DNA from: Herbidospora mongoliensis
Lineage (GTDB): Bacteria; Actinomycetota; Actinomycetes; Streptosporangiales; Streptosporangiaceae
Assembly (NCBI RefSeq): GCF_001570545.1
Contig: NZ_BBXD01000032.1
Span: 1-43,462, forward strand
Length of the DNA stretch: 43,462 nucleotides
Reading direction: 5' to 3'
The position numbers and the translations under genes are program-made. Numbering within the stretch: the stretch's first letter is position 1; every line of letters starts with the position of its first letter. Positions 33,334 through 41,340 of the stretch are shown piece by piece. The notes under the pieces were generated by a model, which worked only from the letters and a program-made list of their open reading frames with translations, had not been told where the DNA came from and did not search any database.

Positions 33334-35251
33334 TCGTGATCGCGTGCCGCTTTCCGCCCGCCCACCCGGGGCGCCGGTCCAGCAGTTCCGGCTTGGCGCC
33401 GACGATGATGAGCGCCGGGACGGGGCCGAGGGTGTCCGTCAGGTTCTCCATCAGGTCCAGCGACCGGTCATCTGCGTGGTGCAGATCGTCCGCGATCACG
33501 ACGAGCAGGTGGTCGGGATTCCCTTCCGGCGGTACGGCCAGGTACGGCATCAGGGTCCGCTCGCCGCTGGGGGCCGCGCTCACGCACACGTACGAGGCGG
33601 GTTCGGGCAACTGTTCGCGCACCCTGCGCTGGAACTCGATGAAAAGCCGGGACCTGGCGATGCCTGACCCGCCGAGCACCGTGACGAGATGCGGGGCGCT
33701 GCTGCGATGGGCGCGCTCCAGGAGTTGCTGCAGCAGTTCGAGTTCGTGGTCGTAGCAGCCGTGGCCGTCGCACATCCGCCAGCGCACGGGAGAGTCGCCG
33801 CCCTGATGTTCGACCTGTTCGTAACAGATGCTTGGCCCGGTGGCCAGCCGGGTCCGGTCGCACACGTGGATGTCGTCGGCGGGGGCCGCCGACAGCAGCG
33901 AACGGCAGTAGTCCAGCAGGGCGCCGTTGACGACGGGCGGGCCGTCATTGGGCCCGGGGCGGGCGAAAGCCTCACCGGTGGCCACGGCGGCGTGCACCGA
34001 CAGCCCGCGCACGAAGCGCGAGGTGTGGGTGCCCGGAGCGGCCAGCGCGCCGAGCGAGTCGCGGATCACGGCGGCGGCGCGCACGGCCCGCTCGGCGTGG
34101 GTGTCCTGGTCGTTGCGGGCGCTGAAGACCAGCATCGACAACGAACCCATCGAGGTCATGACGAAACCGCCGAAATTCCCTGCCCTCTCCCGGATCACCA
34201 CCGCCGCCTCCTCCATGACCTGGTCGATCTCGGTGGCGCCGGCGCTGTCGAGGTCCAGACAGAGCCAGGTCTGGACGAGGACGACGCTCATCTGGCGTCG
34301 CTCGGAGGCCACGACCGTTTCGGTGGGAGACACCGGCACCGGGAGACCTACCTGGCGAGGCTGCCGCGCAGCCTGTTCGGAGACAGGGGGAGCGGTGTCC
34401 CGTACTCCAGGCGGCTGAACTCGATGGGCCGTCGTTGCGCCGCTGCTGAGAGCAGGACGCCGGGTCTCCCGCAGCGCGACCGGAGGCTGCGGACCCAGCC
34501 CGAGGTCCTGGGTGAGAATGGCGTGCTGGAGCAACTGGAGTTCGGGGCTGGGCTGGAGGCCGAACTCCTCCACGAGCCTGATCCGCATCCGCTGGTAGAC
34601 GTTCAGCGCGTCCGCCTGGCGTCCGCAGTAGTACAGAGCGTGCATGAGCTGGCCGCAGGCGCGTTCCCGCGGTGGCTCATTGTCGACCATGGCCTCCAGT
34701 TCGCCGAGGATGGCATGAGGGCGGCCACAGGCCAGTTCCGCCTCGAAGTAGTCCTCCAGCACGTCCAGCCGGGCGTTCTGCGCGGTGATCACTTCCGGCC
34801 AGGCGCGGCCGGTCTCCTCCAGATCGGCCAACGCCGGGCCCCGCCAGAGCGCCAGGGCGGCGCGGAACTGGGAGGCGGCCGCCTCGGGCGCGCCGTTGGC
34901 CAGCTCCGCGCGCCCGGTGGCGGTCCACTGGTGGAACAAATGGAGGTCGACCCGCTCAGGCGCGACCTGCAGCCGATAACCGGGCGCCTGGGTGAGCAGG
35001 AGATCGGGGCCTTCACCGCCGTGCGCCGCGAACACCCGGCGCAGCCCCCAGATCGCGTTCTGCAGTATTTTGCGTGCGGTGATGGGAGTGTCGTCGAAAC
35101 TCCACAATGCGTCCATCAACTGGTCTGTGGACGCAACCTGATTCGCCTTCAAAAGCAGCAGCCCGAGGGCTGCCCGCTGCTTTGCGCCACCTAGTGGAAC
35201 CGGTTGTTCGCCGGAAATGACTTCGAGCGGGCCGAGCACACGAAACCACAT
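33299..35251 (-). CDS. PimR-like SARP regulator with cyclase-like and degenerate ATPase domains
   Basis: 650 residues, ATG at 35251. N-terminal winged-helix DNA-binding domain (MWFRVLGPLEVISGEQPVPL, RAALGLLLLKANQV), then the bacterial transcriptional activation domain (VDLHLFHQWTATGRAELANG, LWRGPALADL, RQADALNVYQRMRIRLVEEF). After a Pro-rich linker come a class III adenylate/guanylate cyclase-like region (RRQMSVVLVQTWLCLDLDSA, VHAAVATGEAFARPG) and a partial STAND-type ATPase (about 520-650). That layout resembles PimR of the pimaricin cluster, but the ATPase stops soon after its Walker B region (LLVVIADDLHHADD). The Walker A loop reads GGSGIARS instead of GxxGIGKS, so ATP binding is doubtful. 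It should activate cluster promoters by binding direct heptamer repeats near -35. Confidence 0.85.
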   Translation of the reverse strand: MWFRVLGPLEVISGEQPVPLGGAKQRAALGLLLLKANQVASTDQLMDALWSFDDTPITARKILQNAIWGLRRVFAAHGGEGPDLLLTQAPGYRLQVAPERVDLHLFHQWTATGRAELANGAPEAAASQFRAALALWRGPALADLEETGRAWPEVITAQNARLDVLEDYFEAELACGRPHAILGELEAMVDNEPPRERACGQLMHALYYCGRQADALNVYQRMRIRLVEEFGLQPSPELQLLQHAILTQDLGLGPQPPVALRETRRPALSSGATTAHRVQPPGVRDTAPPVSEQAARQPRQVGLPVPVSPTETVVASERRQMSVVLVQTWLCLDLDSAGATEIDQVMEEAAVVIRERAGNFGGFVMTSMGSLSMLVFSARNDQDTHAERAVRAAAVIRDSLGALAAPGTHTSRFVRGLSVHAAVATGEAFARPGPNDGPPVVNGALLDYCRSLLSAAPADDIHVCDRTRLATGPSICYEQVEHQGGDSPVRWRMCDGHGCYDHELELLQQLLERAHRSSAPHLVTVLGGSGIARSRLFIEFQRRVREQLPEPASYVCVSAAPSGERTLMPYLAVPPEGNPDHLLVVIADDLHHADDRSLDLMENLTDTLGPVPALIIVGAKPELLDRRPGWAGGKRHAITITLDPLMATVA

Positions 35252-35760
35252 AGCACTCCAGGTATGCTTGACAAGCAGGACGGGAATGCGCTAAGGGGGA
35301 ATTGTGGGGCGGGATTGTCGCCCCTTGGCCTCATAGTCAGGCTCGTTGTAAACCCCAGCCTCATGGTAGAAATCAAGTGGTTGGTTTGTCCATCTAGTTG
35401 TCGGTGTGACCGATCTCATATAACCGTAAATCCGATAAAAGTGATGTTAAGTTCGCAGTTCGCAGCCTCAGTGGCCGCATTAGGCCATCTTTGGGCCCCC
35501 GGTACTCCCGTGCCACGTATCGATCTTTGGGTCGTTGCCGCTGGTGGTAGGACCGGAGGGCCCGGTTTCGGTGTCGTCGCCGGGACCGGTTGAGGGTGCG
35601 GCGATGGCACGATCCATTCGCGCTGACAGCGGCGGATCTCGTTGGAAGAGACCGCGATTAAGGGGCCGGCCGGATCGGCCGGTTTCGGCTATAAGCATGG
35701 CGCGGGTGGGCGGTCGCATCCACGATCCGGGGCGCGCAGGGGCCGTGTTAACGAGCACTC

Positions 35761-35790
35761 CGCCCATCCGCCACGCGCCCATCCGCCACG
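35761..35790. repeat. 15-bp perfect tandem repeat
   Basis: CGCCCATCCGCCACG occurs twice back to back in the intergenic region. It may be replication slippage or paired binding sites; nothing else points to a function. Confidence 0.75.
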
Positions 35791-35865
35791 CGGCGATGCA
35801 CCGGTAAATGCGACTGCTGGTTACTCCGGCGAATATTTCGGTGACGATACGTTCGGATCCTGATG

Positions 35866-35872
35866 CGGTAAC
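35866..35872. promoter_or_regulatory. CGGTAAC motif
   Basis: CGGTAAC (complement GTTACCG) lies about 60 bp upstream of the -35 hexamer at 35927. It matches the core found in other intergenic regions of the right-hand cluster. Confidence 0.35.
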
Positions 35873-35903
35873 CCACTGGTTCCCGGCGCTTACGTAATCG
35901 CGG

Positions 35904-35956
35904 TTACAGGGCGATTACCGCGCCCTTGACGCTTGCTTCCCACGCTTGTCTAGGGT
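35904..35956 (+). promoter_or_regulatory. Promoter with 11-bp-spaced heptamers (candidate SARP operator)
   Basis: TTGACG at 35927-35932 and TAGGGT at 35951-35956, 18 bp apart, make a good housekeeping-type -35/-10 pair about 95 bp before the FAD oxidoreductase start. GTTACAG (35904), ATTACCG (35915) and CTTGACG (35926, overlapping the -35) follow each other at exactly 11 bp. SARP regulators typically bind direct heptamer repeats spaced one helical turn apart near the -35. Confidence 0.5.
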
Positions 35957-36051
35957 CGGTTCTGGCATGGTCGTGGCCGGTTCGGAATGCTTTTCGGACT
36001 CGCGCCTCCAACGCCTCACCCAGGAGATCCGAAACGAGGGAGGTGGCCGTC

Positions 36052-37437
36052 ATGAGTGGTCGAATCACCGATCGTGCCCTGGTGCTCGGTGGCAGCATCG
36101 CCGGTCTGTTCGCCGCGCGGGTCCTGTCCGAGACGTACACGGAAGTCATCGTCGTCGACCGCGATGCGCTGACCGGGGTAGAGCAGGCCCGGCAGGGCGT
36201 TCCGCAGGGCCGCCAGGTGCACGGCCTGCTGGCCCGGGGCAGGCAGGCCATCGAGGAACTGTTCCCCGGCATCACCGGCGACCTCGTCGCGGCCGGCGCG
36301 GGAAGCGGTGACGTGGCCGGCAACCTGCGCTGGTACTTCAACGGGGTCCCCTTGGCGCGGGACGAGTCGGGCATGGTCGCGGTGACCGTGAGCCGTCCGA
36401 TGCTGGAGTTCCACGTCCGCCAGAAGGTCCAGGACATCCCCAACGTACGGTTCCTGGAGCGGCACGACATCCTGGGCGTGACCGCCACCGCCGACGCAGG
36501 CCGGATCACCGGGGCACGCGTGCGCGAGCCGGACACGGAGATCGAGCGGGAGCTGACCGCGGACCTGGTGGTGGACGCGACCGGCCGGGGTTCGCGCACC
36601 CCGGTGTGGCTCACCGAACTCGGCTACCAGCGGGTCGCCGAGGATCGCTTGAAGATCGGCATCGGGTACACCACCCGCCACTACCGGATCCGTACCGACC
36701 CGTTCGGCCGTGACATCTCCATCAATGTCATCGCCTCGCCGACGCTGCCCCGCGGGGCGATCTGCGGCAGGCACGGAAACTACATCGAGCTGACCGCCTA
36801 CGGAGTGCTGGGTGACGTGCCGCCCTCCGACCCAGAAGGGTTCGCCGCCTTCCTCGCCTCGCTCGCGGTGCCCGACATCGCGCACGCCGCGAGTCTCAGC
36901 GAACCGGTCGACGATCCGGTGTCCTACCAGTTTCCGGCCAATCTGCGACGGCGGTACGAGCGGCTGGACCGGTTCCCCGACGGCTTCGTCCTCCTGGGCG
37001 ACTCGGTGTGCAGTTTCAACCCCACCTACGCCCAGGGCATGACCATCGCGGCGCTGGGCGCGCTGGCGCTGCGCTCGCATCTGCGCTCGGGTCCGCCGCG
37101 TTCGATGGACTTCCTGCGCGAGCTGGCCCGCGACGTCCTGGACGGGCCGTGGGACCTGATGACCACCGGCGACCTCACCTTTCCCGGTGTGCCGGGGGAG
37201 CGGACGTTCAAGGTGCGGATGGCGCACGGTCTGGTGGCGAAGGTGCTGGAGGCCGCGACCAGGGACGGCAAGGTCGCCTCCGCCTATCTGCGCGTCGCGG
37301 GCCTGCTGGACCCGCCCGAGGCGTTGATGAAGCCCGCGATGCTCCTGCGGATCCTGCGCGGCTCGCTGGGCCGGCGTTCGGTTCCCGTACCGGCGCCGCG
37401 CGACGGCCGGGAGAGGCCCGCCCGCGAACTCGCCTGA
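36052..37437 (+). CDS. FAD-dependent oxidoreductase of the MonCI/PyrE3 type
   Basis: 461 residues from the ATG at 36052, preceded by GAGGGAGG. The Rossmann FAD-binding motif is LVLGGSIAGLFAARVLSE; next comes VPQGRQVHGLLARGRQAIEE, characteristic of the group that holds polyether epoxidases (MonCI, Lsd18) and the FAD-dependent cyclase PyrE3. ADLVVDATGRGSRTPVWL and FVLLGDSVCSFNPTYAQGMT are the second and third flavin motifs, complete. C-terminal residues are helical with no membrane anchor. In a modular PKS cluster the likely roles are alkene epoxidation ahead of ether-ring formation, another hydroxylation, or a non-redox cyclisation; the sequence cannot choose. It is the gene directly behind the candidate SARP operator. 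Confidence 0.85.
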   Translation: MSGRITDRALVLGGSIAGLFAARVLSETYTEVIVVDRDALTGVEQARQGVPQGRQVHGLLARGRQAIEELFPGITGDLVAAGAGSGDVAGNLRWYFNGVPLARDESGMVAVTVSRPMLEFHVRQKVQDIPNVRFLERHDILGVTATADAGRITGARVREPDTEIERELTADLVVDATGRGSRTPVWLTELGYQRVAEDRLKIGIGYTTRHYRIRTDPFGRDISINVIASPTLPRGAICGRHGNYIELTAYGVLGDVPPSDPEGFAAFLASLAVPDIAHAASLSEPVDDPVSYQFPANLRRRYERLDRFPDGFVLLGDSVCSFNPTYAQGMTIAALGALALRSHLRSGPPRSMDFLRELARDVLDGPWDLMTTGDLTFPGVPGERTFKVRMAHGLVAKVLEAATRDGKVASAYLRVAGLLDPPEALMKPAMLLRILRGSLGRRSVPVPAPRDGRERPARELA

Positions 37438-37450
37438 ACGTGCTGCTCTC

Positions 37451-37540
37451 CGCCCCGGTCCGCTCTGGCCATCCCCCATGAGAGCGGACCGGGGCGGGCG
37501 CGCGCGAAGGCCCCTGCCGGTCGAGATGGCGGCAGGGGCC
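37451..37540. terminator. Two tandem bidirectional terminator hairpins
   Basis: First hairpin: a perfect 16-bp stem, 37451-37466 with 37481-37496 (CGCCCCGGTCCGCTCT and complement). Second: a perfect 11-bp stem, 37509-37519 with 37530-37540 (GGCCCCTGCCG and complement). They separate the convergent FAD oxidoreductase and SnoaL-like genes. Confidence 0.8.
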
Positions 37541-37562
37541 GGGACGTGCGGGTGTGCGTTGG

Positions 37563-37979
37563 TCAGGCCTGCGGCATGGCGTCGGCGATGGGCCGGTCGA
37601 TCGCCATCATCCACTTGCCGTTCGCCTCACGGCGCATGACGTCGGTGCAGGAGCCGTGCAGCACGACCGGCTCGCCGTCCTCGCCGGTGACCTCCAGGTC
37701 GAACACCACTTTCACCAGCGAGATGTCACCGGCGACGTAGGAGCTCTTCAGCACGGCCTTCAGACGCGGCTTCTTGCCGATCATCTCGACGATGAAACGC
37801 TTGCGCTCCTCGCCGCGCAGTGGCTGGCCCGACAGGTTGGAGATCGAGTCCTCCCGGTAGAGCGAATTGAACACGTTTCCATCGCCGGAATTGAAGGCGA
37901 GCATGAAGACTTCGTTCTGGGTCTCCGGATCGTCGGTCAGGTCCAAATTATCCAGGTCGATTTTGAGATTCGCCGTCAT
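37563..37979 (-). CDS. SnoaL-like (NTF2-fold) protein, paralog 1
   Basis: 138 residues from the ATG at 37979; GGAGG lies about 11 nt upstream. An in-frame extension of 10 residues to 38009 is possible. The pattern is a small cone-shaped NTF2 fold: helix (NEVFMLAFNSGDGNVFNSLY), strand pairs and a C-terminal GKWMMAIDRP. It is clearly related to the protein at 40882-41277, sharing LTDD, AFNSGD, PL.G, KPR, GD and GKW..AID.P. Members of this fold in polyketide clusters act as cyclases, hydroxylases or epoxide-opening ether cyclases, without cofactors. It is transcribed alone, leftward, and diverges from the amine oxidase gene. Confidence 0.75.
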   Translation of the reverse strand: MTANLKIDLDNLDLTDDPETQNEVFMLAFNSGDGNVFNSLYREDSISNLSGQPLRGEERKRFIVEMIGKKPRLKAVLKSSYVAGDISLVKVVFDLEVTGEDGEPVVLHGSCTDVMRREANGKWMMAIDRPIADAMPQA

Positions 37980-38064
37980 CAGATGGCTGACCTCCATTTC
38001 TCGGAACACCCGGCGGTGTTCGCTCTCTCAGTCTACCGATCGGAAAACCGCCGCATTAATTGCT

Positions 38065-38071
38065 CGGTAAC
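38065..38071. promoter_or_regulatory. CGGTAAC motif between divergent genes
   Basis: CGGTAAC, the complement of GTTACCG, lies between the SnoaL-like paralog 1 and amine oxidase genes. Same core as in the other cluster intergenic regions. Confidence 0.35.
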
Positions 38072-38192
38072 TCACCGTTCATGCCCGGGCCAGACCGGTC
38101 GGTGACCAGAGATCGGCATTATTTCTCGCACCTGAAAGAAATTCGCCGCGCGCGAGGATTTCGCGGGCAGTGACGGAAGGGAAGCGCACATC

Positions 38193-39593
38193 ATGGGCGA
38201 AGAGACCGTTGAAAACCTGTCGCGTCGCGGACTGCTGGCCGCCGGGGTGGCGGCGGGTGTGCCGCTCGGTCAGACCGGCGTCGCGGCGGCGAGCGGCGGA
38301 GGCGAACCGGACGCGATCGTCATCGGGGCGGGCTACGCGGGTGTCACGGCGGCGCGCGAGCTGGCGGCGCGCGGGCTGCGCCCCCTGGTGCTGGAGGCCC
38401 GCGACCGGATCGGCGGCCGCACCTGGACCGACACGTTCGCGGGGCTGCCGGTCGAGCGGGGCGGCACGTGGGTGCACTGGAGTCAGCCCCACGTATGGGC
38501 CGAGATGATGCGGTACGGCATCGGCGTCGTCGAGGATCCCGCCCCGGACCGGGCGATCCTCCCCACCCCGGACGGACCGCGGTCCTTCCCGCTCGACGAG
38601 GCGTTCGGGCATCTGGGGGAGCTGCTCGTACGGTTCTTCGACGGCGCGGCCACCCTGTTCGACCGCCCCTTCGACCCGCTGTACAACGCCGACGCGGTAC
38701 GGCCGGCCGACCGGATCTCCCTGCGCGCCCGGCTTGACGCGATGCGCCTGCCGGCCCGCGACGAGAGCTGGATGTCGGGGGTGACCTCGGCGTACTCGGG
38801 CGGGAGGAGCACCCGCGGCGCCTACACGCAGATGGCCCGCTGGTGGTCGCTGGCCGGTGGGGGATTCGACAAGTGGAACGCCGCGACCGGTCACTACCGG
38901 ATCGAATCGGGCACTATCGGGCTGCTGACCGCCATCCTCGCCGACGCCAGCGCCGAGCTGCGCCTCAGCACGCCTGTCGCCTCGGTCGTCGACGACGGCC
39001 GCCGCGTGCACGTCACCACCCGGTCAGGCCGGCGGTTCTCCGCGCCCGTGGCGGTGGTCGCGCTCCCCGCGAACGTGTGGCACACCATCAGGTTCGACCC
39101 GGGCCTGCCTGCCGCCCACACCGCCGCCACCCGGGAGGGCATCGGAGTGCCCAACGGCACCAAGATCTGGATCCACGTGCGTGGTGACGTGGGCCGCTTC
39201 TTCGCACAGGACGCCGAGGGCGGCCCGATCTCCGCACTGATCCCTTACCGGGAGACCGGGGACGGCCTGCTGGTCGTCGGGTTCAGCTACCACCCCACGT
39301 TCGACGGCTCCGACCTCGCCCAGGTCCGCGCCGCGGTGCGCCGGCAGGAGCCGAAGGCCGAGGTGACCGCGATCAAGGCGCAGAACTGGGCGCGCGACGA
39401 GTTCTCGCTCGGCGGCGCCGCCTGCCAGACCCCCGGCCAGCTCACCCGGCTGCACGCGGCCCTCCAGCGGCCCAGCGGACGTCTCGCATTCGCCACCAGC
39501 GACATCGCCGCGGGGTGGAACGGCTACATCGACGGCGCCATCGAGTCCGGCATCCGCGCCGGCCGCCAGGCAGCCGACGCGGCCGGCCGGTAG
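38193..39593 (+). CDS. Flavin amine oxidase with Tat signal
   Basis: 466 residues from the ATG at 38193. The N-terminus has a twin-arginine signal, NLSRRGLLAAGVAAGVPLG then QTGVAAASG, followed at about residue 42 by the FAD-binding loop AIVIGAGYAGVTAARELAAR and EARDRIGGRTWTD, the flavin amine oxidase (MAO/LSD/L-amino-acid oxidase) hallmark. The C-terminus shows TSDIAAGWNGYIDGAIESG, the isoalloxazine-contact region of monoamine oxidases. The Cys that carries covalent FAD in human MAO is not apparent, so flavin is probably non-covalent. The enzyme would oxidise an amine (or another C-N/C-C bond) to an imine or aldehyde, and the signal suggests action outside the membrane after folding. It faces the SnoaL-like gene divergently and converges on the monooxygenase gene. 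Confidence 0.85.
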   Translation: MGEETVENLSRRGLLAAGVAAGVPLGQTGVAAASGGGEPDAIVIGAGYAGVTAARELAARGLRPLVLEARDRIGGRTWTDTFAGLPVERGGTWVHWSQPHVWAEMMRYGIGVVEDPAPDRAILPTPDGPRSFPLDEAFGHLGELLVRFFDGAATLFDRPFDPLYNADAVRPADRISLRARLDAMRLPARDESWMSGVTSAYSGGRSTRGAYTQMARWWSLAGGGFDKWNAATGHYRIESGTIGLLTAILADASAELRLSTPVASVVDDGRRVHVTTRSGRRFSAPVAVVALPANVWHTIRFDPGLPAAHTAATREGIGVPNGTKIWIHVRGDVGRFFAQDAEGGPISALIPYRETGDGLLVVGFSYHPTFDGSDLAQVRAAVRRQEPKAEVTAIKAQNWARDEFSLGGAACQTPGQLTRLHAALQRPSGRLAFATSDIAAGWNGYIDGAIESGIRAGRQAADAAGR

Positions 39594-39607
39594 GTTCCCC
39601 GGCGAAA

Positions 39608-39638
39608 CGGCCCGTCCGGCATCACGCTGGACGGGCCG
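39608..39638. terminator. Bidirectional terminator hairpin
   Basis: A perfect 10-bp stem, CGGCCCGTCC with its complement, and an 11-nt loop lie between the convergent amine oxidase (ends 39593) and monooxygenase (ends 39657) genes. Confidence 0.75.
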
Positions 39639-39656
39639 CTTCCCGCGGGCCTGGGG

Positions 39657-40832
39657 TCAGAGCAGGTAGGTGTCGGGTTCGAGCCCGAGGACGACCCTGC
39701 CGTGCACCTCCAGGTTCGGGTTCGGCGTCATCATGCCGTGCAGCGCCAGGCCCTCGATGTCACGGAAGAACCGCTGGAACGGAGCCGACCGCATGATCGC
39801 GGAACCGCTGCTGATGGACTGCAGGTCCTCGACCGACTCCTTGGCCAGCTGGATCGCGTACCCGCAGCGGCCTCGGCCCTCGGCCCGTTCCTCCAGCGTC
39901 GGCTGGGTGCCCGCGTCGGCGTGCGCCTGGAGCGCGGTGATCCAGCGGCGCACCAGCGCGTCCGCCGCCTCGATCTTGTTGGCGGACGTGGCGACCCGCA
40001 ACTGCGTGAGCGGGTGCGCGGCCTGGTCCTCCCACGAGGTGTACGCGATCGGGCGGCCCGGCACCCGCTCGACGAACAACTCGAACGCGGCCCGCGCCAT
40101 GCCGATGTAGGACGCCACCGACGAGGCCATGATGTACCCGATGAGCGGATAGTTGCGGCCGGTGGCACCGGTGTTGGACCGCTCTCCGGTCAGGCCCTCC
40201 AGGGCCTCGGCGGCGTCCATCACCCGGTGCGCGGGCACGAACACGTCCTTGGCGGAGGTAGTGGAGCTGCCGGTCGCGGCGGCGGCGGACACGTACCAGT
40301 CGTCGGCGATCGACAGCACCGACATCGGCACCACCGCGTACAGCTCCTGGTGCGAGCCGTCCGGCAACTCCAGCAGCGCCCCGAGCAGGTCCCACTGCGC
40401 GCCCCGGCACCCGGAGTTGAACCGCCAGGTGCCATTCAGCAGATAGCCGTCCTCCACCGGCGTCAGCGTGCCGGTCGGCGAGAACCCGCCGGAGATCCGC
40501 ACCGAGTCGCTCGTGAAGATCTCCTCCTGCGCCCGGTCGGGATACTGCGTGATCAGCCACGCAGTCGACACCCAGGCCAGCGCGACCCATCCGGTCGAGC
40601 CGCAGCCGCGCGCCACCTGGACCAGGATGTCGTACTGCTCCTCCAACGACAGGTCGAGCCCGCCGAACCGGGTCGGGACCGCGGCCCGGAACACCCCGGC
40701 CTTGTCCAGCAGCTCGATGTTCTCCTCGGGGATCCAGCGGTTCTCCTCTGCCGCCAGACCGTTCTCGCGCAGTGTCGGCACCACGTCCCGCACCGCCTGG
40801 ATCACAGCGGCGGCCTGCTCGTTCACAGCCAT
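39657..40832 (-). CDS. Flavin-dependent monooxygenase, acyl-CoA dehydrogenase fold (HsaA/HpaB type)
   Basis: 391 residues from the ATG at 40832, with GGAGCAGGA immediately upstream; the frame open to 40940 overlaps the SnoaL-like gene and lacks a better start. Domain order is acyl-CoA dehydrogenase-like: N-terminal helices (LRENGLAAEENRWIPEENIE), middle beta domain (SGGFSPTGTLTPVEDGYLLN, GTWRFNSGCRGAQWDLLGAL) and C-terminal helix bundle (SYIGMARAAFELFVERVPGR, LQSISSGSAIMRSAPFQRFF, RDIEGLALHGMMTPN). The usual catalytic Glu of the dehydrogenases is not evident, and the set of motifs fits group D oxygenases, which use reduced flavin and O2 for hydroxylation or N-oxidation. The flavin reductase at 21208-21738 could supply the cofactor. 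It is cotranscribed with SnoaL-like paralog 2, 49 bp upstream. Confidence 0.85.
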   Translation of the reverse strand: MAVNEQAAAVIQAVRDVVPTLRENGLAAEENRWIPEENIELLDKAGVFRAAVPTRFGGLDLSLEEQYDILVQVARGCGSTGWVALAWVSTAWLITQYPDRAQEEIFTSDSVRISGGFSPTGTLTPVEDGYLLNGTWRFNSGCRGAQWDLLGALLELPDGSHQELYAVVPMSVLSIADDWYVSAAAATGSSTTSAKDVFVPAHRVMDAAEALEGLTGERSNTGATGRNYPLIGYIMASSVASYIGMARAAFELFVERVPGRPIAYTSWEDQAAHPLTQLRVATSANKIEAADALVRRWITALQAHADAGTQPTLEERAEGRGRCGYAIQLAKESVEDLQSISSGSAIMRSAPFQRFFRDIEGLALHGMMTPNPNLEVHGRVVLGLEPDTYLL

Positions 40833-40881
40833 TCCTGCTCCCTGTCGTCGCCCTGACCGGCTGGATGGCCGGAGGTGTGCC

Positions 40882-41277
40882 TCACTCGCTCTCGCCGTAC
40901 GGGTCGTCGATCGCGTACCGCCACTTACCGTCCTCGCCACGTCGCAGCACGTCGAGGCCGACGCCCGTGTGCACCTCGATCTCGCCGTCGGCGCCGGCGA
41001 TCTCGACCTGCCAGTCGACGACCAGCAGCGTGGCGTCGCCGGTCTCGTACCGGTGCCGGTCCGTGGCGGTCATGCGCGGCTTGGCCCGCAGCGTCTCGGC
41101 GATGTGGTCGCGGCGTGCCTGCCCACTCAAGGGCCGGCCCGGCTCCCAGACCGCGATGGCCTCTTCGGTGTAGAGCCGCTCGAGTGTCTCGAAGTCACCG
41201 GAGTTGAAGGCTCGTACGTACAACTGGGTCTGCAGTTGCGCGTCATCGGTGAGTTGGAAATCCTCGATCGTGGACAT
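40882..41277 (-). CDS. SnoaL-like (NTF2-fold) protein, paralog 2
   Basis: 131 residues, ATG at 41277 with GGGAGCA upstream. The sequence QTQLYVRAFNSGDFETLERL then YTEEA, GRPLSGQARRDHIAETLRAK and GKWRYAIDDPYG is a complete NTF2-like fold and parallels paralog 1 over the full length. It is the first gene of a leftward pair with the flavin monooxygenase, suggesting that the two act on the same intermediate. In polyketide pathways such proteins catalyse aldol or ether ring closures or assist hydroxylation. Direct similarity to the polyether epoxide hydrolases (MonB, Lsd19) is not obvious by eye. Confidence 0.8.
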   Translation of the reverse strand: MSTIEDFQLTDDAQLQTQLYVRAFNSGDFETLERLYTEEAIAVWEPGRPLSGQARRDHIAETLRAKPRMTATDRHRYETGDATLLVVDWQVEIAGADGEIEVHTGVGLDVLRRGEDGKWRYAIDDPYGESE

Positions 41278-41340
41278 GACTGCTCCCTGCCTCGTCTAGG
41301 CTCGGCGACTTCTGTAATTCTCCAAGCTAGTCATGCGCCC

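Larger units (their letters stand above)
35252..36051. other. 800-bp intergenic region between regulator and FAD oxidoreductase genes
   Basis: No gene is supported. The first part (about 35252-35470) is AT-richer and should contain the regulator's leftward promoter. It also holds a perfect 15-bp tandem repeat (35761-35790), a GC-rich hairpin CCGGCCG-GAT-CGGCCGG near 35672, several CGGTAA-type motifs (35802, 35866) and the probable promoter of the FAD oxidoreductase gene (35904-35956). Confidence 0.5.

Noticed and set aside
33689-35194. 501-residue frame on the plus strand
   Set aside because: Antisense to the SARP regulator; no domain and no start signal.
36016-37614. 532-residue frame on the minus strand
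   Set aside because: Antisense to the FAD oxidoreductase; its composition is that of a shadow frame.
37563-41277. Direct assignment of the SnoaL-like pair as MonB-type epoxide hydrolases
   Set aside because: The fold and context would allow it, but by eye the sequences do not match MonBI/MonBII well enough to name them.
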